Part shown: positions 1 to 7,368 of the stretch, piece by piece
Position numbering within the stretch: position 1 is the first letter of the stretch
Layout: each line of letters begins with the position of its first letter
Origin: Verrucomicrobiota bacterium
Lineage (GTDB): Bacteria > Verrucomicrobiota > Verrucomicrobiia > Opitutales > Opitutaceae
Reading direction: 5' to 3'
NCBI GenBank assembly: GCA_026398135.1
Contig: JAPLTN010000071.1
Coordinates: 1 to 36,474, forward strand
DNA length: 36,474 bases
Notes under the pieces: generated by a model
Seen by the model: only the letters and a program-made list of their open reading frames with translations
What the model was told of the DNA's origin: nothing
Databases searched by the model: none
Position numbers and translations under genes: made by a program

Positions 1-122
1 GCGTAATCGGCAAGCGTGTGGGCGCGGCCGATGGAAGGGGCCGAGGCGAGCCAATCGTAACGCAGCAGGTCCGGATCCCAGAGGTGAACGTGGGCGTCGG
101 TGAGCAGGCTGATGGGCGGCAT
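1..122 (-). CDS. Amidohydrolase-2 family sugar lactonase, N-terminal 40 residues only
   Basis: The gene starts with ATG at 122 and runs off the left edge of the window. The visible N-terminus contains DAHVHLWDPDLLRYDWL. This matches the opening of COG3618/amidohydrolase_2 proteins such as L-fucono-1,5-lactonase and related sugar lactonases, where the two histidines of HxH are metal or active-site ligands. It lies 36 bp downstream of the symporter gene on the same strand, as the last visible gene of the putative L-fucose operon. Hydrolysis of the lactone made by the operon's SDR dehydrogenase would give the aldonate used by the dehydratase. The substrate is inferred from context, since the family also includes rhamnono-, galactaro- and other lactonases. 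The catalytic C-terminal part lies outside the window. Confidence 0.8.
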   Translation of the reverse strand, partial: MPPISLLTDAHVHLWDPDLLRYDWLASAPSIGRAHTLADY

Positions 123-158
123 CTTGGGGGGATTGACGCGGAAGTTTACGAAGAGCGA

Positions 159-2087
159 TCAGGCGAATCGGTAGTAGAGGGCACCCATTGCCAGAAAGAC
201 GATCGCGGCCAGGAGCTTGTAGTTGCCAAGACCGGGCCAGCCAGGGGAGCGGAGGCCGTCGAGTGGGCGGGGCCAGTAGAGTTTTTGCGCGTCTTCCGTC
301 GCGCGTTTGGGCACGGCCAAGGTGAATGCGACTTGTATGAGCACGCAGACGACGAACATGTAAAAAGCCATGAGCATGAACGCGGTTTCCGTGAAAAAAG
401 GCGGCACCCAGCCGAAGGCGGCGGGTTGCCACGCGTGGAGGGTTTTTAGGGCGAAGACGACCGCACCCATGAGCGAGCCAAGCCACATCGTCCACTTGGC
501 CCCGTGGGCGGAGGCGGCGGGCCAAAACACGCCCAGGACGAACACGCTGGTTATGGGCGGGGCCATGTGGGCGATGATGTCGTTGAGGCTGTTGAAAATG
601 CTCTCGTAGTGGTCCAGCAGCGGGACGAGCGCGATGCCCAGCCCGATGGAGGCGACGGTGGCGATGCGGCCGATCAGGACGAGCTGTCGATCACCCGTGG
701 CGGGGCGGAAGCGCTTGACCACATCGTAACTGACCAGGGTGGCGATGGAGTTGGATGCGCTGGAGAGGTTGCCCATAAGCGCGGCCATGAGCGCGGCGGC
801 CAGCACCCCGAGCACTCCGACGGGGAGCAACTCACGGATCATGACCGCGTACACTTCCTTGGATTGATAAACGCGCACCTCGGCGGGAGCGAGGATGGTG
901 CCGTCGGCGGATTTCGCGACCGGCACGCCGGGGCCGAGGATGAGGGAGATTTTATCGGCCGCAGGAGTGGCGGGAGTCGTGACGAGGGTGCGCAGGTCGA
1001 GGGTTTCGCCTGCCTTGAGGGTAACGGGGGCGAGGGCGGCGAGGCCGGGAAGATCGCCGGTGACGGTGACGATTTTGACCGCGGCACCGTCCACGGTGAG
1101 GTTTTGTGTGACACGGACCTGGGCGACATTGTCCATACGGCCCTGCTTGACGCTGGTGTAGAGCATGACTCCCGGGACGATGAAAATGAAGACGGGGAGT
1201 ATCTTGATCAGTGCGCAGAAAATGGAGCCCACGCGGGCGTGGTTCTCGTCCTTCGCTCCGAGGACGCGCTGGACGATCGTCTGGTCGGCGCACCAATACC
1301 AGATGCCGAGGACTGGATAACCCAGGAGGATGGAATACCAGGGCATGCCGCTGTCGTCCCCGTGGGGGCGGAGCATGCTGAGCATTTTGGCGTCAGTGGA
1401 GCCGGCGAGGGAGCTGCCGGCGGCCAGGGTTTCGGTCATGCCGGACCAGCCGCCGGTCTTCTGCCAGGCAAAGAACGTGATGAAACACGCGCCGATGAGC
1501 AGGACGATGGTTTGGATGGTTTCGGTGACCGCGACGGCGGCCAAACCGCCCGCCACGGTATAGATGCCGGTAAGGGCGCACATCAGAAGGATGCAGGTCC
1601 ATTTCTCGATGCCCAAAATATCGTGCAGGATGAGCCATCCGGTCGCCAGGGGGAAGGCGATGTGAAAAATGATGGCTGCCAGCACGGAGACGACGGCGAG
1701 CCAGTCGCGGCACTCGCGGCAGTAGCGTTGCTCGAGAAAATCGGGCAGTGTGGCCACTTTGGAGCGAAGGTAAAACGGCGCAAAAAAGAAGCCCAGCAGC
1801 ACGAGGGTGAAGGAGGCCATCCACTCGAAGTTTCCGTTGAGCAAACCGCTGTCGTAGCCGGATTGGGCGAGGCTGACGAGGTGTACGCAGGAGATGTTGG
1901 TGGCAAAGAGCGCCATGCCGATGACCGGCCACTTCAGGGTGTGGGCGGCCATGAAGTAGTCACCCGCCGCCGATTCCCCGCGGGCGGCCCCTTTTTTCTT
2001 GGCGTTGAGTCCGGCCCAGCAACCGAGGCCGACGACACCCACCAGGTAAGCCGCGATTACGATCCAATCCAGTAAACTGATGTGCAT
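159..2087 (-). CDS. Sodium:solute symporter (SSS family), probable deoxy-sugar importer with extra loop domain
   Basis: This 642-residue integral membrane protein resembles SGLT/SSS sugar symporters. The first helix covers about residues 7-25, GDYFMAAHTLKW is at 42-53, and an unwound-helix FATNIS motif is near residue 61. TVAGGLAAVAVTE is near 177, WYWCADQTIVQR at 263-274 and GNLSSASNS at 439-447. SSS carriers take up sugars, vitamins or organic acids by Na+ cotransport. Its place between a fuconate-type dehydratase gene (15 bp gap) and a lactonase gene suggests uptake of L-fucose or a similar sugar. The oddity is residues ~315-410: between PGVMLY and EVYAVMIRELLP, a hydrophilic, Thr/Val-rich, probably beta-structured segment replaces the usual short loop. 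The family assignment is firm; the substrate is inferred. Confidence 0.9.
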   Translation of the reverse strand: MHISLLDWIVIAAYLVGVVGLGCWAGLNAKKKGAARGESAAGDYFMAAHTLKWPVIGMALFATNISCVHLVSLAQSGYDSGLLNGNFEWMASFTLVLLGFFFAPFYLRSKVATLPDFLEQRYCRECRDWLAVVSVLAAIIFHIAFPLATGWLILHDILGIEKWTCILLMCALTGIYTVAGGLAAVAVTETIQTIVLLIGACFITFFAWQKTGGWSGMTETLAAGSSLAGSTDAKMLSMLRPHGDDSGMPWYSILLGYPVLGIWYWCADQTIVQRVLGAKDENHARVGSIFCALIKILPVFIFIVPGVMLYTSVKQGRMDNVAQVRVTQNLTVDGAAVKIVTVTGDLPGLAALAPVTLKAGETLDLRTLVTTPATPAADKISLILGPGVPVAKSADGTILAPAEVRVYQSKEVYAVMIRELLPVGVLGVLAAALMAALMGNLSSASNSIATLVSYDVVKRFRPATGDRQLVLIGRIATVASIGLGIALVPLLDHYESIFNSLNDIIAHMAPPITSVFVLGVFWPAASAHGAKWTMWLGSLMGAVVFALKTLHAWQPAAFGWVPPFFTETAFMLMAFYMFVVCVLIQVAFTLAVPKRATEDAQKLYWPRPLDGLRSPGWPGLGNYKLLAAIVFLAMGALYYRFA

Positions 2088-2102
2088 AAACAGAGGTCTG
2101 GG

Positions 2103-3326
2103 TTAGGGGTGAAGATCCGAAGACAGCCCGGGGTCCTGCGGGGTGGCGTAAACGCCGCCCTCGACATGCACGGGGTGGATGAACTGTTTGCGCAGATGCG
2201 GGATGTGCTCAAGAAAGACGGCGGGCAGGTCGATCCCGATGTGATTAAACAGCACAAGGTGCTGATGGATCTGGCCCATGTCCCCGACATGGGGAACCAC
2301 CGGGACGCCGAATTTTTTACTGAGCAGACTGACGACGAGGAACTCGCTGACTCCGGCGACGCGCACCGCGTCCACCTGGATAAAACCGGCGCAGCGCAGC
2401 TGAAGGTAGTTTTTAAATATGACGCGGTTCGGCACGTGTTCGCCCAGGGCGAGCTTCACCGGGGCGATGGCGTCGGCGAGGGTGCGGTGGCCGACGATGT
2501 CGTCGGGGTGGGTGGGCTCCTCAATCCAGAACGGATTGATGGCGGCGAGCCGGGCGCATACGTCGAGCGCCTGCGGAAGGGTCCATTGCTGGTTGGCGTC
2601 CACCATTACGCGGGCCGAGTTGCCGGCCACCTCGCGGACGATGTGGGCGCGGCGGATGTCGCGTTCGGGGTCCTTGGCTCCCACCTTGAGTTTCATGGCG
2701 GTGAAGCCGGCGTCGAGGGCGCGTTTGCAGTTCTCGCGCACCTGGTCATCGGAGTAGTTGAACCAGCCCACGGACGTGTCGTAGCCCGGGTAACCGGCTT
2801 TGAGAACCGGCAGGCGCGACGAGCGAGTCGGTCGTGCGCGGCGCAGAAGCTCGACGGCCTGACTGGCCGTGAGCTCGTCCTCCAGATAGGAGAGGTCGAG
2901 GGTCGCGACGAGTTGCTCGTCCGCAAGATCAAGCAGCAACTGCCAGAGCGGCACGCCGCGGCGCTTGGCCCAAAGGTCCCAGCAAGCATTGGTTACCGAG
3001 GCAAGGGCCAGCTGTACGACGCCCTTGTGCGGGCCCAGCCAGCGGAACTGCTGTTCGTCGGCCATGGCATGTTGAATCCGGCCGAAGTCGGCCATGATTT
3101 GTTCGATGTCGAGGCCCACCAGGCGTTCGGCATAGAAGGCGGCGGCACGGCAAACCAAGTCGTTGCCCTCGCCCAGAGTGAAGGCGAGTCCGTTGCCCGT
3201 GAGCCCGGAGTCGTCGTGGAGCAGGGTGACGGCATAGGAATAGACCGGGTCCTTGTGGATGGCGTCGGAGCCGTGGCCGGAGCCGATGGGGTAGCGCGCG
3301 TCGCGAGTGGAGATTCGAGTAATCAT
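2103..3326 (-). CDS. L-fuconate dehydratase-like enolase-superfamily enzyme
   Basis: This 407-residue protein belongs to the mandelate racemase/enolase superfamily. Visible active-site elements are a KxK motif at K212/K214 (AMKLKVG), metal ligands D243 (VMVDANQQW), E270 (IEEP) and E296 (GEH), and the acid/base pair D319 and H346 (VPHVGD). The stretch GYPGYDTSVGWFNYSDD at about 178-194 and GDMGQIHQH are typical of L-fuconate dehydratases, which convert L-fuconate to 2-keto-3-deoxy-L-fuconate. These enzymes are usually about 430 residues; this one ends slightly earlier. It sits between the SDR gene (51 bp gap, including a run of ten G) and the symporter gene (15 bp gap). A neighbouring acid-sugar specificity cannot be excluded by eye. 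Confidence 0.88.
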   Translation of the reverse strand: MITRISTRDARYPIGSGHGSDAIHKDPVYSYAVTLLHDDSGLTGNGLAFTLGEGNDLVCRAAAFYAERLVGLDIEQIMADFGRIQHAMADEQQFRWLGPHKGVVQLALASVTNACWDLWAKRRGVPLWQLLLDLADEQLVATLDLSYLEDELTASQAVELLRRARPTRSSRLPVLKAGYPGYDTSVGWFNYSDDQVRENCKRALDAGFTAMKLKVGAKDPERDIRRAHIVREVAGNSARVMVDANQQWTLPQALDVCARLAAINPFWIEEPTHPDDIVGHRTLADAIAPVKLALGEHVPNRVIFKNYLQLRCAGFIQVDAVRVAGVSEFLVVSLLSKKFGVPVVPHVGDMGQIHQHLVLFNHIGIDLPAVFLEHIPHLRKQFIHPVHVEGGVYATPQDPGLSSDLHP

Positions 3327-3377
3327 GGTGACAAAGCGGGTGGTTAAACGGGGGGGGGATTCGGCCTGGCTGGCTGC

Positions 3378-4139
3378 TCAGCGGCGGTAGCCGATCTCGG
3401 CGCCGCCCGAGACGTGCATGATGTGCCCGGTGATGAAGCGGGCTTTTTCCGAGACGAGGAAAACGGAGGCGTCCGCGATCACGTCGCCCTCCGGGCAGTA
3501 ACCGAGGGGATGAATCTCATCGAGGTAGCGGTTGATTTTCGCCGGGTCGGGCTGCTCGGCGCTCCACTTGCGCAACATCGGTGTCCAGGTGCCGGCCGGG
3601 CAAACCGCGTTCACCCGCACGCCGTAGGGCGCGTAGTCGAGGGCCATCGACTTGGTGAGGGTGTTCATGGCGCCCTTGGTTGCGGTGTACGCGGCGTGGA
3701 TTTCCTGGCCGATCACCCCCACCAAGCTGGAAGTATTCAGGATATTGCCCTTCGTCGTTTTGAGTGCCTCCAGCCCATGGCGCGTGGTGTGGAGCACGCT
3801 GCGCAGATTGATGTCGAAAAGCGCATCCCACTCGGTGTCCGTGGTTTCATGTAACGGTTTGCTCGGGGTGGCGATACCGGCGTTGTTGTGGATGCAATCC
3901 AGCCGCCCATAAACTGAAAGTACCCGCTCAATGGCGGCTTTGACTTCGGCGTCTTTGGAGACGTCGCAGGCGAAACCGATATGCCCCTCGCCGAGTTCGC
4001 GGGCGGTTTCCGCCGCTGCCTGGCCGTCACGAGCTACCAAGGCTACGCGCGCGCCCTCCTGGGCATAGGCGATGGCGCAATCGCGACCGATGCCGGTGGA
4101 TCCACCGGTGAGAAAAATAACTTTGCCAGTAAGGAGCAT
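3378..4139 (-). CDS. SDR-family dehydrogenase, probable L-fucose dehydrogenase
   Basis: This is a 253-residue classical short-chain dehydrogenase. It has the cofactor motif TGGSTGIG at 11-18, NNAG at 85-88, N111, S137/S138 and the catalytic YxxxK at Y151/K155. ATG 4139 is chosen because it places the first beta strand (KVIFLTGG) at the N-terminus; a longer in-frame extension upstream would run through the operator and lacks family character. In the operon it would oxidise L-fucose (or a similar sugar) to the lactone, the first step of the non-phosphorylating route. It is the promoter-proximal gene, directly opposite the GntR regulator. The enzyme class is firm and the substrate is contextual. 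Confidence 0.85.
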   Translation of the reverse strand: MLLTGKVIFLTGGSTGIGRDCAIAYAQEGARVALVARDGQAAAETARELGEGHIGFACDVSKDAEVKAAIERVLSVYGRLDCIHNNAGIATPSKPLHETTDTEWDALFDINLRSVLHTTRHGLEALKTTKGNILNTSSLVGVIGQEIHAAYTATKGAMNTLTKSMALDYAPYGVRVNAVCPAGTWTPMLRKWSAEQPDPAKINRYLDEIHPLGYCPEGDVIADASVFLVSEKARFITGHIMHVSGGAEIGYRR

Positions 4140-4163
4140 GGAATGGAGGGGGTGTAATAAAAT

Positions 4164-4174
4164 TTGTCGGACAA
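4164..4174. promoter_or_regulatory. Putative GntR operator, perfect inverted repeat
   Basis: TTGTC-G-GACAA is an 11-base perfect palindrome around a central G. It lies in the 82-bp gap between the divergent SDR gene (start 4139) and the GntR gene (start near 4222). FadR-subfamily GntR regulators commonly bind short palindromes of this type, so it is the natural operator for both directions. A half-site-like TTGTC recurs at 4200-4204. Confidence 0.65.
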
Positions 4175-4221
4175 CTACTTTTTCTTCGCAAGAACTATTT
4201 GTCTGGTTTCGAGTGGTGTGC

Positions 4222-4950
4222 GTGAAGAAGACCCGAAAATCGAAAACCCCGCCGGTGGGAGAACGTATCATCGCCGAACTTGAGGCGAAAATCATTGGGG
4301 GAATTTATCAAGCTGGCGATCGTATCCCCACCGAGGAGCGGCTGGTGGCCCTTTATGCGGCCAGTCGGGCCGCCGTCAGGGAAGCGGTGCAAGTGCTGAA
4401 GGCGCGCGGCCTGGTGGTGAGCCGTCGTGGCAGCGGCAGTTATGTGGCGGCGGACGCAGGAGCGCAGCCTCTGGGGGATTCGCTGGAACGTTATGCCGCC
4501 CTCCGCAGTGACGCGCAGACCTATCTGGAGCTGCTTGATTTGCGGTTGATGGTGGAGTCTTTTTGCGTGCGCCAATTGGCGCTCAAGCCCAATCCGGCCG
4601 CCTTGGCGCGGATGCATGCCTGCATGGAGAGGATGAGGGCTGCGAAAGAGGATCTGCGTCGGTTCGGCGAGGAGGATATTTCGTTTCATCAATCGATCGT
4701 CGAAGGGGCTGGTCACCTCTTGTTTGGCACCATTTACCGGGGATTGATGCCTCATATCGGGCGTCGCTTTGCCCAGCTGACCTATACGGACACCGCTTTG
4801 GTTGGGCAAAGAATGGCGGACCATGGTGCTATTTTGCAGGCAATAGCAGACGGAGATGCGGCGGGGGCCGAAGCCTGTTTACGGACACATCTGATCTCGT
4901 CCCGGGAAAACTTTGAAAAAACCCTGGATGCGGTGGATAAGCCTGTATAA
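4222..4950 (+). CDS. GntR/FadR-subfamily transcriptional regulator
   Basis: This regulator has about 242 residues. The N-terminal winged helix-turn-helix is clear: GERIIAELEAKIIGG, TEERLVALYAASRAAVREAVQVL, then the wing GLVVSRRGSGSYV. A helical FCD ligand-binding domain follows, with LLDLRLMVESF and FHQSIVEGAG, and later histidines (about DHGAIL and RTHL) that would coordinate the metal used by FCD regulators. No good ATG is present. GTG 4222 is preferred, with GTG 4213 or 4216 also possible. It is divergent from the sugar operon across the TTGTCGGACAA site, so it probably represses the operon until a pathway intermediate binds. The effector is unknown. Confidence 0.87.
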   Translation: MKKTRKSKTPPVGERIIAELEAKIIGGIYQAGDRIPTEERLVALYAASRAAVREAVQVLKARGLVVSRRGSGSYVAADAGAQPLGDSLERYAALRSDAQTYLELLDLRLMVESFCVRQLALKPNPAALARMHACMERMRAAKEDLRRFGEEDISFHQSIVEGAGHLLFGTIYRGLMPHIGRRFAQLTYTDTALVGQRMADHGAILQAIADGDAAGAEACLRTHLISSRENFEKTLDAVDKPV

Positions 4951-5556
4951 TTTTACAATTCAGATGCTTAAAGGGAGGTCCTGAATTCTCCGGCGGGGTC
5001 TGCGTTGAGGGCCAAACGGCTGGTGTCAAGGCGCGGAGGCGGGGAGTATCCCCGGAGGCTATCCCCCGCTGCCCCAACGCAGCGGATGCCGGAATGGCCC
5101 TCAACCCGCAGGACGGGCGGGAAATACGACTGGGCCGATGTGGATAGTCCTCCCCGCTTTAAATCGAAAACCGATTTTGATCGCCGCACTCTGCCGCACG
5201 TTGCCGGGCCACTGATCCTTCGTTGCGCAAGTCACGGCCCGCATGGCGGGTACCCCGTGCCTTGCGACCCTTGGGGCCATCCGGCAGGCAGGAATGCCAT
5301 CCACGCGCTGCCGCGCTCAGTCACGCTCTTGATGCACTCACGGGGATTCACGAACACCCCTGTTCCCGCAGCTTGCGTCCTCTCATCGTCTGCAAAATCG
5401 GATTCGGGGTTAAAATGCGTAACTGCCTGCCGTTCGCGCGCGAAAAGCCACGTACGGTGGGTGGCGAGGTTTTGCGGTCCGATCGTGAGGTTTTGCAGAC
5501 CTATACCCGGTTTCTGGCATGCGCTTGGTGTGCGCCGCTTGGCTCTCGTCTGCAGA
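4951..5556. other. 606-bp non-coding stretch with several inverted repeats
   Basis: No convincing gene is seen between the GntR gene and tRNA-Glu; the open frames here look like chance frames. The stretch contains a GCGGGG/CCCCGC hairpin near 5039-5076. It also has a longer imperfect inverted repeat of TGCGTTGAGGGCCA (near 5001) with TGGCCCTCAACCCGCA (near 5096). Near 5428-5460 a segment ending GAAAAGCCACGTACGGT resembles the 3' half of a group II intron domain V, but the pairing is poor. It could be a structured RNA or a decayed mobile element. No function is assigned. Confidence 0.4.
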
Positions 5557-5631
5557 TGGTGCCCCCACGGGGAATCGAACCCCGCTTTGAAGAATGAGAA
5601 TCTCCTGTCCTAACCGATAGACGATGGGGGC
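5557..5631 (-). tRNA. tRNA-Glu (CTC)
   Basis: Read on the minus strand, the gene begins GCCCCCATCGTCTATCGG and folds as a cloverleaf. The acceptor GCCCCCA pairs with TGGGGGC. The anticodon stem GGAGA/TCTTC carries loop TTCTCAT with anticodon CTC. The T arm is CGGGG-TTCGATT-CCCCG. The 3' end ACCA is encoded in the genome. No related tRNA cluster is adjacent. Confidence 0.95.
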
Positions 5632-5720
5632 AGAACCAAAAGGAAGGCGGACGATTAAGCTTTGCTCGAATGCGTCAAGCCCTCGTTTTGGAGATTTCGG
5701 TTCGGGGACTCTTTGCCCGT

Positions 5721-5752
5721 AAAAAAGCCCGGCACGTCCTAGCCGTCCGGGC
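5721..5752 (-). terminator. Rho-independent terminator of fabV
   Basis: On the minus strand, GCCCGGACG and CGTGCCGGGC form a roughly 9-bp stem with one bulge, followed by six T residues (A run at 5721-5726 on the plus strand). It lies 13 bp after the fabV stop codon. Confidence 0.85.
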
Positions 5753-5764
5753 TTGTCGTTATCC

Positions 5765-6955
5765 TCAACCGCCGAGTTCAACGTGCGGGTTGACGTCGGC
5801 GTCGTAATCAATGCCCGGCACACCAAAGCCGAAGAGCTTCAGGAACTCCGTGCGGTAGCCGGCGATATCCGTCAAAGCGGAAAGGTTTTCGGTGCACACT
5901 TCGGGCCAGAGTTTGGCCACCGCCTCCTGCACGTCGGGTTGCATCTCCCAGTCGTCGATGCGCACGCGGCCGGCGTCGTCGAACAGGAGGCCGGTGCCAT
6001 CATACATTTGGGTGCGGTAGAGACGGTCGATCTGCTCGATGCAGCCCTCGTGGTTGCCCTTGGCCTTCATGACCTTGTAGAGCATCGAAATGTAGAGCGG
6101 CACCACCGGGATGGCCGAGCTGGCCTGGGTGACGAGCGCTTTGTTGACCGAGATAAAGGCGCGTCCGTAGCCGTTGCACTTGAGGGTGGCGTTGATGGAT
6201 TTGGCGGCGCGTTCGAGGTCGTTTTTGGCCAGGCCGATGGTGCCGTTTTTGTAAACCGGCCAGGTGACCGCCGGCCCGATGTAGGAGTAGGCGACGGAGG
6301 TGGCGCCGGGGGCGAGGAGTTTGGCCTCGTCGAGGGCGTTGATCCACATTTCCCAGTCTTCGCCACCCATGACGGCCTGGGTGTCGGCGATCTCGGTTTC
6401 GCTGGCGGGCTCGATGGTGATCTCGGAGACGATGCCTTTGTCGGTATCGACCGTCTTGTTGGTGTAGGATTGGCCGACGGGCTTCAGGGTGGATTTGTGG
6501 ACGACGCCGGTCTTGGGGTGGGTGCGGCGGGGGGAGGCCAGCGAGTAAACGATGAGGTCAACCTGCCCCAGGTCGGCTTTGATGGCGGCGAGAACCTCGG
6601 TTTTGAGCGCGTCGGAGAAGGCGTCGCCGTTGAAGTTTTTGGCGTAGAGGCCGGCGGCTTTGGCGGCTTTGGTGAAGGCGGCGCTGTTATACCAGCCGGG
6701 AGTGGCGGTTTTGTCGGGTTCGGAGGGACGCTCGAAAAACACGCCGATGGTCGCGGCACCGGAACCAAAGGCGGCGGCGATGCGGGAGGCGAGGCCGTAG
6801 CCGGTGGACGCGCCGATCACGAGGACCTTTTTTGGGCCTTTCGGGAGCGGGCCTTGGGCTTTTACGTAGGCGATCTGCTCGTCGATGTTGGCGGCGCAGC
6901 CGGCGGGATGCGCGGTGATGCAGACGAAGCCTCGGACTTTGGGTTTGATGACCAT
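5765..6955 (-). CDS. fabV: Enoyl-ACP/trans-2-enoyl-CoA reductase FabV
   Basis: This 396-residue protein matches FabV/TER reductases over its length. It opens MVIKPKVRGFVCITAHP and has a Rossmann cofactor segment KKVLVIGASTGYGLASR (42-58) and FFERPSEP. The family's diagnostic Tyr-x8-Lys catalytic pair is Y235...K244 (YKNGTIGLAK). FabV catalyses the NADH-dependent last reduction of fatty-acid elongation and is a triclosan-tolerant alternative to FabI; close relatives act on crotonyl-CoA. The length is typical of the family. It begins 44 bp after a small membrane-protein gene on the same strand and ends at a strong terminator, so it may be the last gene of a four-gene unit. Whether ACP or CoA is the natural substrate cannot be told from sequence. 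Confidence 0.95.
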   Translation of the reverse strand: MVIKPKVRGFVCITAHPAGCAANIDEQIAYVKAQGPLPKGPKKVLVIGASTGYGLASRIAAAFGSGAATIGVFFERPSEPDKTATPGWYNSAAFTKAAKAAGLYAKNFNGDAFSDALKTEVLAAIKADLGQVDLIVYSLASPRRTHPKTGVVHKSTLKPVGQSYTNKTVDTDKGIVSEITIEPASETEIADTQAVMGGEDWEMWINALDEAKLLAPGATSVAYSYIGPAVTWPVYKNGTIGLAKNDLERAAKSINATLKCNGYGRAFISVNKALVTQASSAIPVVPLYISMLYKVMKAKGNHEGCIEQIDRLYRTQMYDGTGLLFDDAGRVRIDDWEMQPDVQEAVAKLWPEVCTENLSALTDIAGYRTEFLKLFGFGVPGIDYDADVNPHVELGG

Positions 6956-6999
6956 AAGGGTTGAACCTTGGAGCCGGAAAAACCGGCGTCCAGAATGTT

Positions 7000-7236
7000 T
7001 TAGGGGTTGGGGGCGGGGGCAGGCGCGGGGGAAGGGTGCAGCAAACCGGCCTGGGCGCGGGCAAGGATGCGCTCGGCTTCGAGTTGCTGACGCAGGGCGC
7101 GCGCTTCTTGTTCCTGGAGGCGGATTTGGTCCGCCTGCGTCGTGATGGTCTGGCGCAGGGCGAAATTCGAAGCGACGAGCAGGAATAACGCGGAGGAAAT
7201 CGCGAGGGCGAGCAGGATGCGGGGCAAAGCGGGCAT
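7000..7236 (-). CDS. Small single-pass membrane protein with coiled coil, unknown function
   Basis: From ATG 7236 the product is 78 residues. It has one N-terminal transmembrane helix (PRILLALAISSALFLLVAS, about 5-23), then a charged heptad-like segment rich in Q, E, L and R (about 26-65), and a Pro/Ala tail PSPAPAPAPNP. The frame is open further upstream, but that extension has no family character and would overlap the spacer to the preceding gene. The topology recalls FtsL/DivIC-like or anti-sigma-like small membrane proteins, but no family is recognised. It lies between a 31-residue membrane-protein gene and fabV, all in one direction. Confidence 0.6.
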   Translation of the reverse strand: MPALPRILLALAISSALFLLVASNFALRQTITTQADQIRLQEQEARALRQQLEAERILARAQAGLLHPSPAPAPAPNP

Positions 7237-7270
7237 GGTCAGCGTGAAGGAAGGTGGATGCGGGGGGACT

Positions 7271-7366
7271 TTACTTGAGCAGCCAGAGGCCGAGCACCCC
7301 GAGGACAAGGAGCGTGGCGACCACGCGGAGCGCGACGAGTTCCTGGCGGGTAAGTTTGTGCAGCAT
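7271..7366 (-). CDS. 31-residue single-helix membrane protein, unknown
   Basis: The frame begins with ATG two bases after the stop codon of the 498-residue upstream gene, which suggests translational coupling. The product is a basic, polar N-terminus (MLHKLTRQELVALR) followed by one hydrophobic helix (VVATLLVLGVLGLWLLK). It has no recognisable family. Support comes from its position, tight spacing and a clean membrane helix rather than from homology. Confidence 0.5.
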   Translation of the reverse strand: MLHKLTRQELVALRVVATLLVLGVLGLWLLK

Positions 7367-7368
7367 GG

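Noticed and set aside
504-2075. Long plus-strand frame of 523 codons opposite the symporter
   Set aside because: It is rich in Gly, Asp, Glu and His with no fold-like pattern, and lies wholly opposite a clear transporter gene. Similar frames occur opposite many genes here because of high GC.
5223-5597. Plus-strand frame ending in MVPPRGIEPRFEE
   Set aside because: The ending is the typical spurious translation antisense to tRNA-Glu.
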